A stretch of 23,850 nt of DNA from the NCBI GenBank assembly GCA_018817205.1, contig JAHIUE010000031.1, positions 1 through 23,850 of the forward strand. The letters run 5' to 3'. The notes under the pieces are model-generated. The model was not told the DNA's origin. It saw only the letters and a program-made list of their open reading frames with translations, and searched no databases. The position numbers and the translations under genes are program-made. This DNA comes from Patescibacteria group bacterium. Its GTDB lineage: Bacteria > Patescibacteriota > Microgenomatia > Daviesbacterales > UBA10151. This document shows positions 7,347-13,313 of the stretch, in pieces. Each line of letters starts with the position of its first letter. The first letter of the stretch is position 1.

Positions 7347-7842
7347 CCTCTTTGGCCCAGGGAGTATAGTTTTGGGGATTTTGTTCAATATCTTTTAAAA
7401 ATTCCTCTTTGTCCATCCATTTGTATTCATAACCCATTTCGGGATTTAAATTAATTTCCCCGTCATATTCCCCGACCATGAGGCAACAGTGCTCGTTTTC
7501 ACAATATTCCTCATATTTGGCAAAATAATTAAAAAATCCCAGATTCTTGAGGGGCATTTTTTCTATTATGCCCCACTCTTCTTTTAAACATCTTCTGGTT
7601 GCATCTTCCGATGTTTCATCTTTTTCATCTTTATGCAATAGATGAGTAGCGCCTGTTAAATCCTGGATATTATCAAAGATTTTATGCTTTCTTTTTTGCA
7701 AAAGAACCTGGCCTTTGGAATTAGAAAGAAGCACACAAATTGCCAAATGCCTTCTGCCTTCTCCTTTGTGCCCCTTCTCTTTGGGAATATATTCTAAAAA
7801 TTTGCCGTCATCATCACAAGCTAAAATTATTTGCTGACTCAT
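7324..7842 (-). CDS. type-1 IDI-like Nudix protein lacking the catalytic Cys
   Basis: Nudix-fold protein of 172 residues that aligns throughout with type-1 isopentenyl diphosphate isomerase, which interconverts IPP and DMAPP. Conserved features: metal ligands H25, H32, H67, E115 and E117 (ENEHC), Y106, RRC in the Nudix helix (TRRCLKEEWGI), and the closing Trp162 in NYTPW. The essential Cys67 of the E. coli enzyme is Ala65 here (TGATH). Either the chemistry is changed, or the protein binds or hydrolyses isoprenyl diphosphates instead. It has its own promoter with the -10 8 nt before the ATG. Its 3' end overlaps pflA by 23 nt. Confidence 0.8.
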   Translation of the reverse strand: MSQQIILACDDDGKFLEYIPKEKGHKGEGRRHLAICVLLSNSKGQVLLQKRKHKIFDNIQDLTGATHLLHKDEKDETSEDATRRCLKEEWGIIEKMPLKNLGFFNYFAKYEEYCENEHCCLMVGEYDGEINLNPEMGYEYKWMDKEEFLKDIEQNPQNYTPWAKEAILHKLL

Positions 7843-7850
7843 AGAGAGTA

Positions 7851-7880
7851 ATTATATTATTAATGAGAAAAACCTAGCAA
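7851..7880 (-). promoter_or_regulatory. promoter of the IDI-like gene
   Basis: Minus-strand -10 TATAAT (7856-7851), 18-nt spacer, -35 TTGCTA (7880-7875). The -10 ends 8 nt before the ATG, again suggesting a leaderless transcript. The promoter overlaps the 3' end of the upstream zip gene. Confidence 0.5.
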
Positions 7881-8657
7881 GTGGAGAGATGTTATAGCTG
7901 CCCAAATGATTAAAACGCCTAAAAATAACAGTATTGTTTCAAAAAGAGCCACTATTTTCTTATCTTCATTGTGAATTTCCGGTATTAAATCTGAAGCAGC
8001 AATATAAATAAAAAATCCTGCCGCTATTGATAGCAGTATTGGCAAAAACATTTCAATCGATTGCCCGATGGCATAAGTTATCAATGCTCCAATTAACGCC
8101 ATGAGAGCGCTTATAAAATTTATCAGCAACACCTTACCTCTTTTTATACCTTGATGAATCAATATTCCAAAATCCCCGATTTCTTGAGGTATTTCATGAG
8201 CTGCTACAGCTAAAGTTGTCACTATTCCCAAAGGGATACTGACCAAAAAAGTAGCCGCAATTACTGCTCCGTCTAAAAAATTATGAAAACTGTCCCCTAA
8301 AACAACCAGAGGCACGACCGATTTAGCTTTCTTTTTTACTTCAATAGTATGCCCATGCAGGTGATGGGAGTGATAATGATGAAACCATAAAATAAATCTT
8401 TCGATCAGGAAAAAGAACAGGAAACCAATTAGCACCCAAAGAGCAATGTTCATCCCGCCCAATTCTTCCGCATGCTCTTGCGCATGAGGCAAAAGATCTA
8501 AAAAAGCAGCCCCTAGCAGAGTTCCTGCCGCAAAAGAGGCTAAATAATGAGAGATTCTAATCGCAAATTTTTCCCGAACCAATAAAATAACCCCGCCTAC
8601 CAAAGCTACTACGCTACCAATTAGAGTAAAAATTATAATGTAAGCTAAAATAGACAT
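7860..8657 (-). CDS. ZIP-family divalent metal transporter
   Basis: Polytopic inner-membrane protein of 265 residues with about eight hydrophobic helices, predicted to import Zn2+, Fe2+ or Mn2+. The two ZIP metal-site helices are GDSFHNFLDGAVIAATF and AAHEIPQEIGDFGILIH. A cytosol-facing His-rich loop (WFHHYHSHHLHGH) lies between early helices, as expected for ZIP proteins. It is divergent from a Fur/Zur-family regulator, and the shared 59-bp region holds a perfect 17-bp palindrome between this gene's -35 and -10, so repression by that regulator when metal is plentiful is likely. Zinc is the favoured substrate from context, not proven. Confidence 0.92.
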   Translation of the reverse strand: MSILAYIIIFTLIGSVVALVGGVILLVREKFAIRISHYLASFAAGTLLGAAFLDLLPHAQEHAEELGGMNIALWVLIGFLFFFLIERFILWFHHYHSHHLHGHTIEVKKKAKSVVPLVVLGDSFHNFLDGAVIAATFLVSIPLGIVTTLAVAAHEIPQEIGDFGILIHQGIKRGKVLLINFISALMALIGALITYAIGQSIEMFLPILLSIAAGFFIYIAASDLIPEIHNEDKKIVALFETILLFLGVLIIWAAITSLHLLGFSH

Positions 8658-8663
8658 TTATAT

Positions 8664-8693
8664 ATTCTAAATGCAACTTAGTTGCATTGTCAA
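8664..8693 (-). promoter_or_regulatory. promoter of zip gene
   Basis: Minus strand: -35 TTGACA (8693-8688), 18-nt spacer consisting almost wholly of the operator palindrome, -10 TAGAAT (8669-8664). The ATG follows the -10 by exactly 6 nt, implying a leaderless mRNA. Confidence 0.65.
8671..8687. promoter_or_regulatory. perfect 17-bp palindromic operator, probable Fur/Zur-family site
   Basis: ATGCAACT-T-AGTTGCAT is a perfect 8-1-8 inverted repeat, containing the 7-1-7 geometry usual for Fur-family boxes though not a classical Fur or Zur sequence. It fills the -35/-10 spacer of zip and covers the -35 of the divergent regulator gene, so one bound dimer would switch both. Confidence 0.75.
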
Positions 8694-8710
8694 TAGGTAA
8701 GTTGTATAAT
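8682..8710 (+). promoter_or_regulatory. promoter of fur/zur-like gene
   Basis: -35 TTGCAT (8682-8687), 17-nt spacer, perfect -10 TATAAT (8705-8710). The ATG follows by 6 nt (TAAATA), so the transcript would be leaderless. The -35 lies in the right arm of the palindrome, predicting autoregulation. Confidence 0.65.
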
Positions 8711-8716
8711 TAAATA

Positions 8717-9094
8717 ATGTATAAAACCACCAAGGTTAGATCTGCCATGCTTGAGATTTTTACCAGAAACCCTACCCCGCTTACAACTCGCGATATTATT
8801 TTGAAATTAAAACAAAATCATTTAAACCCAAACAAAACTACTGTTTATAGAGAGATTGAATTTTTGAATAACTTAGGGCTCATTACCGGAGTGGATTTTG
8901 GGGAAGGCAAAAAAAGATATGAACTTACCAGAAAACACCATCACCATATTATTTGCATTAAATGTAAAACTATCAAAGATATATCTTTGGAGAAAGACTT
9001 GGGGTTAGACAGTTCCAAAATTATTAAAACAACAGGTTTTAAACCAATCAGTCATTCTTTGGAATTTTTTGGCCTGTGTAAAAATTGCCAGTAA
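8717..9094 (+). CDS. Fur-family metalloregulator, probably Zur-like
   Basis: DNA-binding repressor of 125 residues. The N-terminal winged helix contains NPNKTTVYREIEFLNNLGLI, the conserved Fur-family recognition helix. A His-rich hinge (HHHHIIC, H74-H77) and the structural zinc pairs C80-x2-C83 and C121-x2-C124 are present, with H113 as a possible regulatory ligand. It is shorter than typical Fur (about 140-150). Divergent pairing with a ZIP importer and the shared palindrome favour Zur over Fur, PerR or Mur; this is inference. The start is fixed by a TATAAT box 6 nt upstream. Confidence 0.9.
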   Translation: MYKTTKVRSAMLEIFTRNPTPLTTRDIILKLKQNHLNPNKTTVYREIEFLNNLGLITGVDFGEGKKRYELTRKHHHHIICIKCKTIKDISLEKDLGLDSSKIIKTTGFKPISHSLEFFGLCKNCQ

Positions 9095-9096
9095 TT

Positions 9097-9117
9097 TTTA
9101 GAGGTTAATTCCTCAAA
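9097..9117. terminator. weak bidirectional hairpin between convergent genes
   Basis: GAGG-TTAATT-CCTC (9101-9114) with A/T-rich flanks sits in the 23-bp gap between the fur-like stop and the dsbA-like stop. T-runs lie on either side, but the stem has only 4 GC-rich pairs. It is the only terminator-like structure here. Confidence 0.3.
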
Positions 9118-9867
9118 TTAGGATTTTAAAGCCAAATCAATGGCGGCTTTAAGGTCTTCATAAAAGACGGCCCTAGGAACCGGAGTAAACTCGCCGGATT
9201 TGGCGGAAAAAAGAAAGACAGTGGGGGTACCTTGAATACCGGCTTTGAGAGCAGCCTGAGAGTAATCTTCGATTTTTTGGGTAAACTTGTCGCTATCAAG
9301 ACAGGTTTTGAATTTAGTACTATCCAGACCCAAAGAGGCTGCCAAATTGGGCAGATCGTCAAGATTCAAGCCATTGTTGGAAGGAGTCACCCCATAAATT
9401 TTATCAACCAGTTTCCAAAAAGAATCATTTCCACCAAGATCAGTTGCACATTCTACAGCTTCAGCCTCTTTTCTAGCCTTGGAATGAAGTTGATCCAAAG
9501 GGAAATGTCTAAAAATCCAAGCCAATTCATCTGCTTTGTAAGAAGACATAGCCTGGGTAGCTGTTTGGTGGAATTGTTTACAAAAGGGACATTCCAAATC
9601 TGAATATTCCACCATAATCACCTTAGCCTTTGGATTGCCTCTTAGATGATCGTCGGTTGCAATCGGAGCTGGTTGGGAAACGGATACTGTGGGTTGGGCT
9701 TGAGGAAGTGTTGGCGGTGCATTCTCAACTTGAACACCGGCCACATTGGCTGTACTTTTAGAACCTAGTTTTATAATTCCTCCGGCAATTAAAATGGCAA
9801 GGGAAATAATAATTGCCCCGATAATTACTGCCACAGGGGTTGTTAAAAAGCTGTTTTTGCTATCCAT
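9118..9867 (-). CDS. membrane-anchored DsbA-like thiol oxidoreductase
   Basis: Thioredoxin-fold protein of 249 residues predicted to act outside the membrane on disulfide bonds. Layout: short cytoplasmic N-terminus, one hydrophobic anchor (about residues 11-33, VAVIIGAIIISLAILIAGGI), a Pro/Gln/Val-rich linker (about 45-70), then a Thioredoxin_4/DsbA-type domain with redox motif C93-PF-C96 (SDLECPFCKQFH) and the cis-Pro loop GIQGTPTVF. Two further Cys (VECATD, KTCLDS) may form a structural disulfide. Such anchored DsbA proteins are common in CPR and Gram-positive bacteria, where they help surface or pilus proteins fold. It has its own promoter and is convergent with the fur-like gene. Confidence 0.9.
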   Translation of the reverse strand: MDSKNSFLTTPVAVIIGAIIISLAILIAGGIIKLGSKSTANVAGVQVENAPPTLPQAQPTVSVSQPAPIATDDHLRGNPKAKVIMVEYSDLECPFCKQFHQTATQAMSSYKADELAWIFRHFPLDQLHSKARKEAEAVECATDLGGNDSFWKLVDKIYGVTPSNNGLNLDDLPNLAASLGLDSTKFKTCLDSDKFTQKIEDYSQAALKAGIQGTPTVFLFSAKSGEFTPVPRAVFYEDLKAAIDLALKS

Positions 9868-9887
9868 AAATATCTAAGTGAAACAAT

Positions 9888-9916
9888 AGTCTAAATAAAA
9901 CCATCTTTCTTGTCAA
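9888..9916 (-). promoter_or_regulatory. promoter of dsbA-like gene
   Basis: Minus strand: -35 TTGACA (9916-9911), 17-nt spacer, -10 TAGACT (9893-9888). The ATG is 20 nt after the -10, giving a short 5' leader of about 14 nt, unlike the 6-nt spacing seen at several other starts here. Confidence 0.6.
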
Positions 9917-9928
9917 TAAGTCGCTTAA

Positions 9929-10501
9929 TTAATTATACTGGTTTTGGGCGGAGTCAAGGCCCTTTTCCAGAAGTATTTCCAAAGCTTTTACAGCTTGTTT
10001 TATCATATGTTTTACTTTTGGTTTTTCTTTTGGAATAAACTGCTCCAAAACAAACTTCTCCGGCTGGCGGATGAAACCCTCCAGGGGTTCAACCCCTAAT
10101 CTGACTCTGATAAACTGGTCTGTACCTAAAGTTTTAATTATTGATTCCACCCCATGATGCCCTGCCGCGGCTCCTCCTAATCTTACTTTTATCTTGCCCA
10201 AAGGCAAATCCATCTCATCATGAATTATGATTATATCTTCCGTAGCTATTTTGAAATAATCCGCCAGCTGGCGGACAGCCATACCGGAATTATTCATGTA
10301 GGTCTGCGGCTTTACAAGGGTTAAGGGGGAAGCGTTAAGGGTAAAGTTTAGGATTTCAGACTTAAATTTATCTTCTTTCTTCCAACTTTCCCCTTGGCCC
10401 TTTACGCTTTCCGCTAATTCATCCACCACCCTAAAACCAAGATTATGACGCACTTGAGCATATTTTTCTCCAGGGTTTCCAAGCCCAACAATAAGTTTCA
10501 C
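9929..10501 (-). CDS. pth: peptidyl-tRNA hydrolase
   Basis: Releases tRNA from prematurely dropped peptidyl-tRNA in the cytoplasm. It has 190 residues, the normal length. GLGNPGEKYAQVRHNLGF contains N9 and the catalytic His19; KPQTYMNNSG and IIHDEMDLPLGKIKVR hold the other active-site Asn and Asp. The usual GHNGL loop reads GHHGV, so the substrate-binding Asn is His. The segment between the catalytic helix and KPQTYMN carries two oppositely oriented 7-bp repeat arrays (10318-10352, 10386-10413), and a perfect 16-bp palindrome lies at 10260-10275. Its start overlaps the stop of the upstream phosphatase gene by 4 nt (ATGA). Confidence 0.95.
   Translation of the reverse strand: MKLIVGLGNPGEKYAQVRHNLGFRVVDELAESVKGQGESWKKEDKFKSEILNFTLNASPLTLVKPQTYMNNSGMAVRQLADYFKIATEDIIIIHDEMDLPLGKIKVRLGGAAAGHHGVESIIKTLGTDQFIRVRLGVEPLEGFIRQPEKFVLEQFIPKEKPKVKHMIKQAVKALEILLEKGLDSAQNQYN
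10260..10275. repeat. perfect 16-bp palindrome inside pth
   Basis: TCCGCCAGCTGGCGGA is fully self-complementary, within codons for VRQLADYF. A related sequence, TCCGCC-TTT-GGCGGA, occurs in carB at 18724-18738. Confidence 0.75.
10318..10352 (-). repeat. 7-bp tandem array in pth (minus orientation)
   Basis: Five degenerate heptads. On the minus strand in CT-phase they include CTTTACC, CTTAACG, CTTCCCC and CTTAACC. It encodes part of NFTLNASPLTLV, where pth proteins vary. It faces away from the array at 10386-10413 across a core containing TCAGACTTAAA (10356-10366). Confidence 0.65.
10386..10413 (+). repeat. 7-bp tandem array in pth (plus orientation)
   Basis: Four heptads CTTTCCC, CTTGGCC, CTTTACG, CTTTCCG, close in sequence to the units of the inverted array at 10318-10352. 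It is translated as VKGQGESWKK in frame. Confidence 0.6.
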
Positions 10502-11277
10502 TTCAGTGCCTCCAAGATAGCATCGTGAATCAATCCATTTGAAGCTACAATTTCTAAGCGTTCTTTAGTCCAGTCAGGCTCATTTCCTTGAAAATCAGTC
10601 ACTTTTCCTCCTGCTTCTCTAACAATTACCGTCCCTGCCGCAAAATCCCAAGGATATGCCTGGTTGATATAAAAATCTAATGTACTATCTGCAGTCAGTG
10701 CCATACCTACTGCTGCCGAACCAAACCCATATGGATAGCCTATTTTAGTAATCAACTTGTTGATATATAAATCTAGTCTCGGCGAGCGTTTTTGCCGATG
10801 ACCAAAATCTAATGTACCGACAGATTCTTCCAGCTTTGTCTTTTTACTGACGCAGATTTTTTTATTGTTTAAAAAAGCTCCCTCTCCGCTTTTCGCCCAG
10901 TATAAATGTTTAAAACTTATGTGATTTATTACTCCTACAATCGGCTTCCCATTTTTTAAAAGTCCTATTGAAACTGTGTAATAAGGAATATTTTGAGCAA
11001 AAGTTATTGTTCCGTCTAAAGGATCAACCATCCAGATAAACTCTGATTTCTGAGCACTCCATCCTTTTTCTTCTGCCACAATGCTATGATCGGGAAAATT
11101 TTTGGTTAATATTTCAACGATTTTCTTCTCAGCCTCTAAGTCTGCATCTGTTGCAAAATTAGACAAATCTCCGTATTTAATATTTTTTTTATAAGCTTGG
11201 CCGGAATATTTTTGGATAATTTTCCCTGCTTCTATTGCTGCTTTTTTGGCAACTTCTAAAAATTTAGATTCATTCAC
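10498..11277 (-). CDS. inositol-monophosphatase-family phosphatase
   Basis: Mg2+-dependent sugar-phosphate phosphatase of 259 residues (IMPase/FBPase/CysQ superfamily). Metal-site motifs: TDADLEAEKKIVEIL, AEEKGW (E69, E70), DPLDGT (D85, D88), and the C-terminal YPWDFAAGTVIVREAGG. Together these are diagnostic of the superfamily. In place of the usual DGTTNF it has DGTITFAQ. The substrate (inositol phosphate, fructose-1,6-bisphosphate, PAP) cannot be told from sequence. It overlaps pth downstream and the phosphoribosyltransferase upstream by 4 nt each, forming one operon. Confidence 0.9.
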   Translation of the reverse strand: MNESKFLEVAKKAAIEAGKIIQKYSGQAYKKNIKYGDLSNFATDADLEAEKKIVEILTKNFPDHSIVAEEKGWSAQKSEFIWMVDPLDGTITFAQNIPYYTVSIGLLKNGKPIVGVINHISFKHLYWAKSGEGAFLNNKKICVSKKTKLEESVGTLDFGHRQKRSPRLDLYINKLITKIGYPYGFGSAAVGMALTADSTLDFYINQAYPWDFAAGTVIVREAGGKVTDFQGNEPDWTKERLEIVASNGLIHDAILEALK

Positions 11278-11891
11278 TTTAGTAATTGTATCACCTCTTG
11301 ATCAAAAACAGCTAAAAACTCATCATAAAACTGGCCTACGGCCGCAAAATTTCCAGGAATCTCAAGTACCACCAGTTTCTCAACTTCATTCTCCATTTTG
11401 TCCAAAGCCTCTCGACTTGCCACCGGCACAGCCAAAATTATCTTTGCCCCGTGCCTTTTTAGATATTTTATGGCAGATAAAGTGGTTGCCCCTGTAGCTA
11501 CGCCGTCGTCAACCAAAACAACTTCTTTATTCTCTATATCCAAGGGCTTCCTCCCCTGTCTATATAACTTTTCCCTTCTTACTAATTCCTTCCTCTCTTC
11601 CTTAATTCTGAATTCTAAATTCTTAACTCTTAACTCAAGCTGCGCCAGCAGCGTCTCGTCCCAGACAACCTGCCCATCAGCATCTACTGCCCCCAAAGCC
11701 AACTCTTCCTGGCCCGGAGCGCCGATTTTACGGGTTACAACTATATCTAACGGCAATTTAAGCTCATTCGCCACTTCTTTTGCCACCACCACCCCACCTC
11801 TTGGAATACCCAAAACAATATCAGCCTTTATATCTTTTAATTTTTCTGCCAACAATTGACCTGCAGACTGTCTGTCTTTAAAGATTTTCAT
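11274..11891 (-). CDS. phosphoribosyltransferase-family protein
   Basis: PRT-fold protein of 205 residues. The PRPP-binding motif is VVLVDDGVATGATT (124-137), and IVLGIPRGGVVVAKEVA and TRKIGAPGQEELALGAV are typical of the stand-alone phosphoribosyl-transferase-like family whose substrate is unknown. It is not PyrR, UPRT or OPRT by motif. Residues about 84-100 (LELRVKNLEFRIKEERK) are encoded by a 7-bp repeat array followed by a hairpin and look like an inserted helix. It is first in the operon with the IMPase-like and pth genes. The intergenic DNA upstream consists of repeat arrays, and no clear promoter was found. Confidence 0.85.
   Translation of the reverse strand: MKIFKDRQSAGQLLAEKLKDIKADIVLGIPRGGVVVAKEVANELKLPLDIVVTRKIGAPGQEELALGAVDADGQVVWDETLLAQLELRVKNLEFRIKEERKELVRREKLYRQGRKPLDIENKEVVLVDDGVATGATTLSAIKYLKRHGAKIILAVPVASREALDKMENEVEKLVVLEIPGNFAAVGQFYDEFLAVFDQEVIQLLK
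11601..11652 (+). repeat. 7-bp tandem array plus hairpin in the phosphoribosyltransferase gene
   Basis: Five heptads CTTAATT, CTGAATT, CTAAATT, CTTAACT, CTTAACT (11601-11635), followed closely by the hairpin GCTGC-GCCA-GCAGC (11639-11652). On the coding strand it gives LAQLELRVKNLEFRIK, in the same frame as the related elements in endoQ and the ligase gene. Confidence 0.8.
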
Positions 11892-11897
11892 AAATAG

Positions 11898-11980
11898 CTA
11901 TCAGTCATCAGCTATCAGCTATCAGCTATCAGACTTAAAAATTCGTCTGACGACTGACGACTAAAAGCTGACGACTATTT
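11898..11980. repeat. double 7-bp repeat array filling an intergenic gap
   Basis: Almost the whole gap is repeats. Left half (11898-11932), minus orientation: CTATCAG units on the plus strand (four exact, one TCATCAG). Core: ACTTAAAAATTCGT, part of a TCAGACTTAAA string also found between the two pth arrays. Right half (11947-11980), plus orientation: CTGACGA, CTGACGA, CTAAAAG, CTGACGA, ending in a T-run. The last 16 bases, GCTGACGACTATTTTT, recur exactly at the end of the array in carA (21225-21240). Confidence 0.85.
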
Positions 11981-13294
11981 TTAATCAAATAGCTCCAACT
12001 GCGGAGCTTCCTCCTGTGCAGAGCGGGAATCTTCTCTCTCATCCCAAATCCTGACCACCCCGTACACCCCGTCATAGCCGGGGTCAATCACCAGATCTCC
12101 TTTTCTTACTTTTTCTACGCCCTCTGCCACTTTTCCCCCGGAAATTTTGGCAATTTCCCTAATGTCAACTTTTGTCAAAATCTTAATCTCATTTCCCAAT
12201 GAATTTGTTAACTTTTCATACTCGTTTAAGACTTTTTGGGTTGTTGGGGCAGTATGAAAACTCTCTGCAATTATTTGTAAAAGTGGTACCAACATCCTGT
12301 ATCCTGCCCTATTTGGAAACGCTTTACTTTTGTTTATACCTTCTGAATTCTGAATTCTGAATTCTGAATTTTCTCGCGAAGCGAGAGCTTCTACTCTTTC
12401 CATTACTCCGACAGTCAATCCACGGCCGCACTTTGGACAGATTGCGCCTTTTTCCTTTGTATCTTCCGGAGAGTATTTAACATTGCAATTTCTGTGCCCT
12501 GTATAATGATATTTCCCTTCTTCGGGATAAAATTCAATTGTTCCAGCTATTTTTTGGTTTTTAATCGCTTCAAATAACCCATTGTATCCTTGTTCCAAAT
12601 TTTCATCAAATACCGTTGCTTCCCTGCCTATATTAGGCAAAGAATGCGCATCTGAATTAGAAATTATGGAACGGTTATCAAGCTCTTTTATCCGCCAGTT
12701 CATGGCCGGGTCGGACGATAAACCTGTTTCTATTCCATAAATATATTCTGTTAAATCCTCGAAACACTCTTCCAAAGAGTCGTAGCCTGACTCCGATCCA
12801 AAAATCCCAAACCAGGGTGTCCAAGCATGAGCCGGAATAAAAAGGGCTTTATCGGATATTTGCAAAACCAGACTCAATAAATCCTTGGAAGAAATCCCCA
12901 CAATCGGCCTGCCGTCAGAACCTAAATTGGCATGCCGCCCTAGAAGCTCCTTTTGAAACCTCTCTGCTGCTGCAAAATCAGGCAACATCACAACATTATG
13001 TATCCGTCTTCCTCTGCCTTTATGGGTATAAATTGAGGCAATTTCACAAGATAAAACAAATTTTGTCTCAAATCCAGCCAAAGGCTGGTCGTCCTTTGGA
13101 CGAAAAAAGCCTGAACCGTCTTCTTTAAGCGCATTTTTTAGTTCGGCAAACCAGACAGGATGCAAAAAATCAGAAGTGCCCAAAACATTAATACCCTTAA
13201 GTTTCCCCCAACTGGCCAAGTTTGGAACATTTAATTTTTGTGAGCAGGCCCGGGAAAATCTGGAATGAATATGAAGATCAGCTACATATGCCAT
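11981..13294 (-). CDS. endonuclease Q (PHP-domain repair nuclease)
   Basis: PHP-superfamily protein of 437 residues. Endonuclease Q cuts DNA 5' to deaminated bases (uracil, hypoxanthine, xanthine) and abasic sites. Metal-binding motif D6-L-H8-I-H10; further PHP residues in GTSDFLHP, PAHAWTPWFGIFGS, and the late SNSDAHS. A zinc-binding element follows (H267, C270, C286-PK-C289). The match is to the family seen in Thermococcales and some bacteria. It lies 20 nt downstream of an ATP-dependent ligase gene, fitting excision repair. Residues about 304-318 (LASRENSEFRIQNSE) come from an inserted repeat-plus-hairpin, and 66-74 from two abutting hairpins. The start is supported by an extended -10 6 nt upstream. 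Confidence 0.88.
   Translation of the reverse strand: MAYVADLHIHSRFSRACSQKLNVPNLASWGKLKGINVLGTSDFLHPVWFAELKNALKEDGSGFFRPKDDQPLAGFETKFVLSCEIASIYTHKGRGRRIHNVVMLPDFAAAERFQKELLGRHANLGSDGRPIVGISSKDLLSLVLQISDKALFIPAHAWTPWFGIFGSESGYDSLEECFEDLTEYIYGIETGLSSDPAMNWRIKELDNRSIISNSDAHSLPNIGREATVFDENLEQGYNGLFEAIKNQKIAGTIEFYPEEGKYHYTGHRNCNVKYSPEDTKEKGAICPKCGRGLTVGVMERVEALASRENSEFRIQNSEGINKSKAFPNRAGYRMLVPLLQIIAESFHTAPTTQKVLNEYEKLTNSLGNEIKILTKVDIREIAKISGGKVAEGVEKVRKGDLVIDPGYDGVYGVVRIWDEREDSRSAQEEAPQLELFD
12343..12386 (+). repeat. 7-bp tandem array plus GCGAAGC hairpin in endoQ
   Basis: Four exact CTGAATT units (12343-12370), one T, then the hairpin TCTCGC-GAA-GCGAGA (12372-12386). In the gene's frame it encodes LASRENSEFRIQNSE. 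Its architecture and 1-nt spacing match the element at 14717-14760. Confidence 0.9.
13074..13103. repeat. two abutting in-gene hairpins in endoQ
   Basis: CCAGCC-AAA-GGCTGG (13074-13088) is followed with no gap by TCGTCC-TTT-GGACGA (13089-13103). Both are perfect 6-bp stems with 3-nt loops, encoding RPKDDQPLAG. Confidence 0.85.
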
Positions 13295-13300
13295 GCGGCT

Positions 13301-13309
13301 ATTTTATCA
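13301..13309 (-). promoter_or_regulatory. extended -10 upstream of endoQ
   Basis: TGA-TAAAAT on the minus strand, ending 6 nt before the ATG; no good -35 is visible. It may give endoQ its own leaderless transcript in addition to read-through from the ligase gene. Confidence 0.45.
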
Positions 13310-13313
13310 CAAT

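Noticed and set aside
11398..11859. 153-codon open frame opposite the phosphoribosyltransferase gene
   Set aside because: Antisense shadow; Ser/Thr-rich translation, no ribosome binding site, and the minus strand carries the PRPP motif.
11898..11980. Possible CRISPR array
   Set aside because: The 7-bp units abut with no unique spacers and no repeat of 23 bp or more; no cas genes nearby.
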